Assembly (NCBI GenBank): GCA_903937225.1
Contig: CAIZYO010000097.1
Location: 1-9,119 of the forward strand
Direction of reading: 5' to 3'
Source: an uncultured Chloroflexota bacterium
GTDB lineage: Bacteria > Chloroflexota > Limnocylindria > Limnocylindrales > Limnocylindraceae
DNA length: 9,119 nt
Shown: positions 6,314 to 9,119 of the stretch, in pieces
Position numbering within the stretch: the stretch's first letter is position 1
How the letters are laid out: every line of letters begins with the position of its first letter
Notes under the pieces: model-generated
Told to the model about the DNA's origin: nothing
The model's database searches: none
What the model saw: only the letters and a program-made list of their open reading frames with translations
Position numbers and translations under genes: made by a program

Positions 6314-7057
6314 GTGGAGGCGCAACGCCAGGCGGCGGAGCAGATTGCGGAGAGGGTGCGTCGCGCGTTAGCGCGCGACGCGTCGGGGAACCTCCCCCCG
6401 CTCCCCTTTCCACTGCAACCAAACCTGATGCCGCGCCGTCTCCCCGGCCTTGAGCCGGTTGATCTCAACCCTCCGGTGGAGGGGGTGCCGCGCGTTGCGG
6501 CCGTTACCGCACTCCTGATTCCGCCAGTAGCACTCGGCAGCTGCTCGATTGGGGGTGGCGGGGCGAGCCTAGAGGTGCATCCGTTTGACTGCCAGGTGCT
6601 CTTGATCAAGCGCGCACAGGGTGGCACGCACGGCGGGCAACTCGCCCTTCCGGGCGGGAAGATGGAGCACGGCGAGACACCGCAACAGACGGCCATCCGC
6701 GAACTGCATGAAGAACTCGGTTTTGACGCAGACGACCCGCAGCACGGCATCACTCTTGTTGGGACGCTCGATCCCGCCTACATCCCGGCGAGCAACTTCC
6801 TGATCCATGTGGTGGTTGCGGTCGCGCCAGAGACGCCCACGTTGAGCCCCGACCCTACAGAGGTGGCGGGGGTGGTCGGAGCTGAGCTCGGCATCTTCGA
6901 CCCGAGACTGCCAGTGCATGACGTTGATGGCGACCAGAACGGTGTGCCGCTCCGCTACGGCGCCTTTGTGGTGCCGGGTGAACTGCGGGTCTGGGGGCTT
7001 ACCGCTCGCCTGCTGTGCGAACTCGCGGGCCGGGTGGCGGAGGAATCGGCGCGCTAA
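6314..7057 (+). CDS. NUDIX hydrolase, NudL/CoA pyrophosphatase-like
   Basis: The 247-residue protein carries a complete NUDIX box (G-x5-E-x7-REUxEExGU) at 115-137: Gly115, Glu121, Arg129, Glu130, Glu133, Glu134, Gly136. Just before it, LLIKRAQGGTHGGQLALPGG (96-115) matches the UPF0035/NudL signature (KR…H-x-GQ-x-A-x-PGG), and near the end YGAFVVPGELRVWGLTARLL parallels the C-terminus of E. coli NudL, whose family hydrolyses coenzyme A and acyl-CoA to phosphopantetheines and 3',5'-ADP. A Gly/Ser-rich insert (about 71-90) between strands is unusual, and substrate is not proven. The GTG start at 6314 is 3 nt after the lon stop with no clear Shine-Dalgarno sequence, so translation probably depends on coupling. 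An internal ATG at 6428 (Met39) is an alternative start, but the upstream helix resembles that of NudL. The 3' end overlaps the convergent glycosyltransferase gene by 59 bp. Confidence 0.88.
   Translation: MEAQRQAAEQIAERVRRALARDASGNLPPLPFPLQPNLMPRRLPGLEPVDLNPPVEGVPRVAAVTALLIPPVALGSCSIGGGGASLEVHPFDCQVLLIKRAQGGTHGGQLALPGGKMEHGETPQQTAIRELHEELGFDADDPQHGITLVGTLDPAYIPASNFLIHVVVAVAPETPTLSPDPTEVAGVVGAELGIFDPRLPVHDVDGDQNGVPLRYGAFVVPGELRVWGLTARLLCELAGRVAEESAR
6358..6381 (+). repeat. Perfect 10 bp GC-rich inverted repeat within the start of the NUDIX gene
   Basis: GCGTCGCGCG (6358-6367) and CGCGCGACGC (6372-6381) are exact reverse complements separated by the loop TTAG. In RNA this would be a very stable hairpin, about 45 nt into the NUDIX gene and 48 nt after the lon stop codon. 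No T-run follows, so it is not a classical intrinsic terminator; mRNA stabilisation, attenuation or pausing are possible roles. Confidence 0.7.
6384..6400 (+). repeat. Second short hairpin immediately after the 10 bp stem-loop
   Basis: CGGGG (6384-6388) can pair with CCCCG (6396-6400) across a 7 nt loop. It begins 3 nt after the larger hairpin, so the two could stack as a tandem structure. A chance origin in GC-rich, proline-encoding sequence is possible. Confidence 0.4.
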
Positions 7058-8192
7058 ATCCCTTCGGGAGCTCGCCCTGCTCCGCAAGCCTGCGGATCAC
7101 AAACCCGTAGTACTCCTCAACCGCCTGACCGACACGCTCCCAGGTGAAGAGTTGCGCGCGCTCTTCACCTGCGCGCGAAAGCTGCGCGCGGAGTGCTGGA
7201 TCATCAATCAGTCGACGAATGGAAGCGGCGAGCGCATCGGCGTTTCCTGGCTCCACCAAGATTCCGTCCCGCTCACGCCGCACCACACCGCGATATCCGT
7301 GAATGTCAGAACAGATGATTGGTGCGCCAGCTGACATCGCCTCAAGCAGCACGATCCCGAACGACTCTCGCCCTGTTGCTGGTGACACATAGATGTCCGC
7401 CGTCTTGAAGAGTTGCGCCTTCTGCGCCTCTGACACGCGACCGAGGAACTCTACGTCATCAAGCTGCCGCGTCAGTACATAGCGACGCGCTTCCCGCTCA
7501 CCTGGTCCGGTACCAACAAGAAGCAGCCGCGCACGGACGCCATCGCGCTGCAACTTTCGGAATGCGCGCAGCAGGTGGATGAGACCCTTCCGAGGCTCCA
7601 TGCGACCAACGAAGAGAATGTTGGGGACGCCGTCACGATACCGAGCAATTGGCACCGCGCGCTGATACCGCCCGGGCTCCACGCCGTTTGGCACGATCTT
7701 GTACTCGCCAGGGAAGTAGCGGCTGATGAAGTGTCGCGCGGCGGGGCTGACGGCAATCCTACCGTGCAGTTTCCCTGCGTAATGTCCAAGCATCCGCTTC
7801 CCAAATTCATAACTGATAGAGAGTCCACCGAACGCATGGAAGGTTCCAACATTTACGGAAGTTGAAAGTGTGAGTGTTACCAAGCTCAAGAATGGAACGA
7901 ATGGTTCGTGATAGTGAAGTACATCAAAACGCTCGCGCTCCAAGATTGCGCGCATCTGCGCAAGATATGTGGGGCTCAACGTGATTGTTCCCATGGAGCC
8001 ATTGAATGGAACACTAAATCCCTTTCCAACGCGGATGATGTCTCCTTCGCTCGCCTTCTGAAGTCCGTGGCTGCTCGTGATGATGCGCACATCATGCCCG
8101 CGCGCACGTAGGACTCGATACAGCGAACCGACATGATCATTGACGCCGCCTGGCATGGGGTATGCGTATGGAGTCACAATGCCGATCTTCAT
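6999..8192 (-). CDS. GT4-family glycosyltransferase, PimA-like
   Basis: This 397-residue GT-B fold retaining glycosyltransferase probably acts at the inner face of the membrane on a lipid acceptor with a nucleotide-sugar donor. The N-terminal MKIGIVTPYAYPMPGGVNDH has the glycine pair (15-16) that contacts the donor phosphate. GKGFSVPFNGSMGTI (57-70) closely parallels PimA of mycobacteria (GGKAVPIPYNGSVARL), the phosphatidylinositol mannosyltransferase. His119 in GTFHAFGG, Arg197 and Lys202 in VGRMEPRKGL, and the E-x7-E motif ESFGIVLLE (Glu276, Glu284) complete the active site. The tail after about 370 is proline-rich and poorly conserved; its end is antisense to the NUDIX gene. The ATG overlaps the PHP stop as ATGA and has a good GGAGGA 6 nt upstream. 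The exact sugar and acceptor cannot be read from sequence. Confidence 0.9.
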   Translation of the reverse strand: MKIGIVTPYAYPMPGGVNDHVGSLYRVLRARGHDVRIITSSHGLQKASEGDIIRVGKGFSVPFNGSMGTITLSPTYLAQMRAILERERFDVLHYHEPFVPFLSLVTLTLSTSVNVGTFHAFGGLSISYEFGKRMLGHYAGKLHGRIAVSPAARHFISRYFPGEYKIVPNGVEPGRYQRAVPIARYRDGVPNILFVGRMEPRKGLIHLLRAFRKLQRDGVRARLLLVGTGPGEREARRYVLTRQLDDVEFLGRVSEAQKAQLFKTADIYVSPATGRESFGIVLLEAMSAGAPIICSDIHGYRGVVRRERDGILVEPGNADALAASIRRLIDDPALRAQLSRAGEERAQLFTWERVGQAVEEYYGFVIRRLAEQGELPKGFSAPIPPPPGPRVRTAGER

Positions 8193-9010
8193 CGCTCGTC
8201 CTCCGGTTCGTATCGTGCCGGCCGACGGCGGCTCCCCGGGTAACCCAAGTCTCGACCGCGTCGCTCACCACCAAGCGTCCAAAGCGGCCGTGTGACACCA
8301 GCAACGTCTTGTCCAAGACCGATGAGATTGCGGAGAAGTTGGCGACCGAAGATTCCAGGGCTCTCTGTCAGCGTGTGATCGCTCCCTGAGCCAACACTTA
8401 CGGTGCGCGAGAGGATTGCGCTGCGGAGCGCCTCTGGGCTTGAACCCTCAAAGGCTGTCCAGACTCGACCGATCGCGCTCAAGACGTGCGCGTCCGAGCT
8501 CCCGATGGTTGCAAGCCCGATCTCGTGGTTGAGCTTCGCCACGCGGCGGCGTGGATAGGTGCCGAAGATCGTTGGGTTGTAGGTCTCAATGCCATCCGGC
8601 CGGCTGGCCGGGTCGCGATCTGCGGCGACTGAGCGGATCGTCCCCTCCTGGGCGCAGAGCGGGTGTGGGAAGAGCGGGTGGGCCACGATTGCGATCCCTC
8701 CCTGCTCATGGATCTCAGCGATTGAGCGTCGTAGTGAGCGCAGCGGGCGAATTCGCTCCTGTAGGAAGAGGCCGAGTAGGTGACCCTGCAGCGTGGAGAT
8801 CTCTTCGCCAACAATCACCTGGACGCGGAGTCCGTTCCGTTGCGCCATCTGCTGCGCCGCCTGTGCCGCGTCAATGCGATCGTGATCCGTGATCGCGATC
8901 AGATCAAGACCAACCTCTTCCGCGCGAGCCAAGACCTGGGAGACAGACGCCGTCCCATCCGAGGCCATCGTGTGAATGTGTAGATCGGCACGCGACACGC
9001 TCTGATTCAT
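8189..9010 (-). CDS. PHP-domain metal-dependent phosphoesterase
   Basis: The 273-residue protein is a stand-alone PHP (polymerase and histidinol phosphatase) domain, a trinuclear-metal phosphoesterase. All nine expected metal ligands can be placed: His11, His13 and Asp18 in ADLHIHTMASDGT; His43 in ITDHD; Glu69 in GEEIS; His77 in QGHLLGL; His111 in IVAHP; and Asp173 and His175 in GSSDAH. Relatives include RNase AM/5'-3' exonucleases (YciV) and 3',5'-nucleoside bisphosphate phosphatases. A basic Arg-rich tail (about 245-273) follows the domain. An in-frame GTG at 9052 would give 14 extra residues, but the ATG at 9010 overlaps the upstream acyltransferase stop as ATGA and begins just before the conserved motif, so it is preferred. 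Its position between an acyltransferase and a PimA-like transferase suggests a lipid or sugar-phosphate substrate, but this is only context. Confidence 0.88.
   Translation of the reverse strand: MNQSVSRADLHIHTMASDGTASVSQVLARAEEVGLDLIAITDHDRIDAAQAAQQMAQRNGLRVQVIVGEEISTLQGHLLGLFLQERIRPLRSLRRSIAEIHEQGGIAIVAHPLFPHPLCAQEGTIRSVAADRDPASRPDGIETYNPTIFGTYPRRRVAKLNHEIGLATIGSSDAHVLSAIGRVWTAFEGSSPEALRSAILSRTVSVGSGSDHTLTESPGIFGRQLLRNLIGLGQDVAGVTRPLWTLGGERRGRDLGYPGSRRRPARYEPEDER
8199..8204 (-). promoter_or_regulatory. Ribosome binding site of the GT4 gene
   Basis: On the minus strand GGAGGA lies 6 nt before the ATG at 8192, inside the last codons of the PHP gene. It fixes the glycosyltransferase start. Confidence 0.75.
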
Positions 9011-9119
9011 ACGCGAAGATCGTCCCAGATTGGATAGAAGAGCGTCCACCACTGCTCTGGAGCCTTCATGATCAGCTCCTCAAATACGCGAGAGATTCCA
9101 ACAAGAGTGACGCGCGTCC
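9007..9119 (-). CDS. Partial C-terminus of an LpxL/PatA-like lysophospholipid acyltransferase
   Basis: Only the last 36 codons and the TGA stop lie in the window; the rest is beyond the right edge. The visible peptide includes RVFEELIMKAPEQWWTLFYP followed by IWDDLRV. The pattern LE/EEL-I-x4-PEQW-x-x-F-x-P-x-W is the usual C-terminal end of the LpxL/HtrB lipid A acyltransferase family (PF03279), to which the mycobacterial PIM acyltransferase PatA also belongs. The stop overlaps the ATG of the PHP gene (ATGA at 9010-9007), so the genes are co-transcribed and probably translationally coupled. With the PimA-like transferase downstream, acylation of a membrane glycolipid is the likely role. Confidence 0.75.
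   Translation of the reverse strand, partial: TRVTLVGISRVFEELIMKAPEQWWTLFYPIWDDLRV

Noticed and set aside
1..9119. CRISPR array, transposon, tRNA or rRNA
   Set aside because: No regularly spaced repeats, terminal inverted repeats, transposase or RNA gene signatures were seen on either strand.

Overview
This 9.1 kb window looks like ordinary chromosome from a GC-moderate to GC-rich bacterium, probably a metagenome- or environment-derived Chloroflexota or Actinomycetota lineage. The pointers are an HspR-type MerR regulator paired with lon, a PimA-like glycosyltransferase operon, a KimA-like permease, a CsoR copper sensor, and several starts that lack a Shine-Dalgarno sequence and sit close to -10-like hexamers, suggesting leaderless transcripts. 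The phylum is an inference; no rRNA or other decisive marker is present. Coding density is very high, and no mobile element, CRISPR array, tRNA or rRNA was seen.

Left part (1-1256). A gene entering from the left edge on the minus strand (1-172, N-terminal 57 residues only) looks like a PD-(D/E)XK-type nuclease-fold protein. It diverges across only 47 bp from a CsoR-type copper-sensing repressor (220-537). The csoR stop codon overlaps the TTG start of rsmG (16S rRNA m7G methyltransferase, 534-1256).

Middle (1257-7057). After a 117 bp leader with a weak promoter and competing hairpins comes a KimA-like APC-superfamily potassium/proton symporter (1374-3362). A 72 bp gap then carries the clearest promoter in the window (TTGACA-N18-TAGGAT) and a cluster of ACCCT/AGGGT half-sites. 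The promoter drives a compact operon of an HspR-like regulator (3435-3788), Lon protease (3785-6310, ATGA overlap) and a NudL-like NUDIX hydrolase (6314-7057). The arrangement suggests self-controlled, stress-responsive proteolysis.

Right part (6999-9119, minus strand). Reading leftwards, the 3' end of an LpxL/PatA-like lysophospholipid acyltransferase (cut by the window edge), a PHP-domain phosphoesterase and a PimA-like GT4 glycosyltransferase are joined by two ATGA overlaps. This is consistent with a glycolipid (phosphatidylinositol-mannoside-like) assembly operon. The GT4 gene converges on the NUDIX gene and overlaps it by 59 bp.

I did not find a convincing new defence or mobile system. 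The most interesting points are the truncated nuclease-like gene at the left edge, the likely leaderless hspR-lon promoter with a non-canonical operator candidate, the lipid-glycosylation operon with a PHP protein inside it, and a strong hairpin just inside the NUDIX gene.
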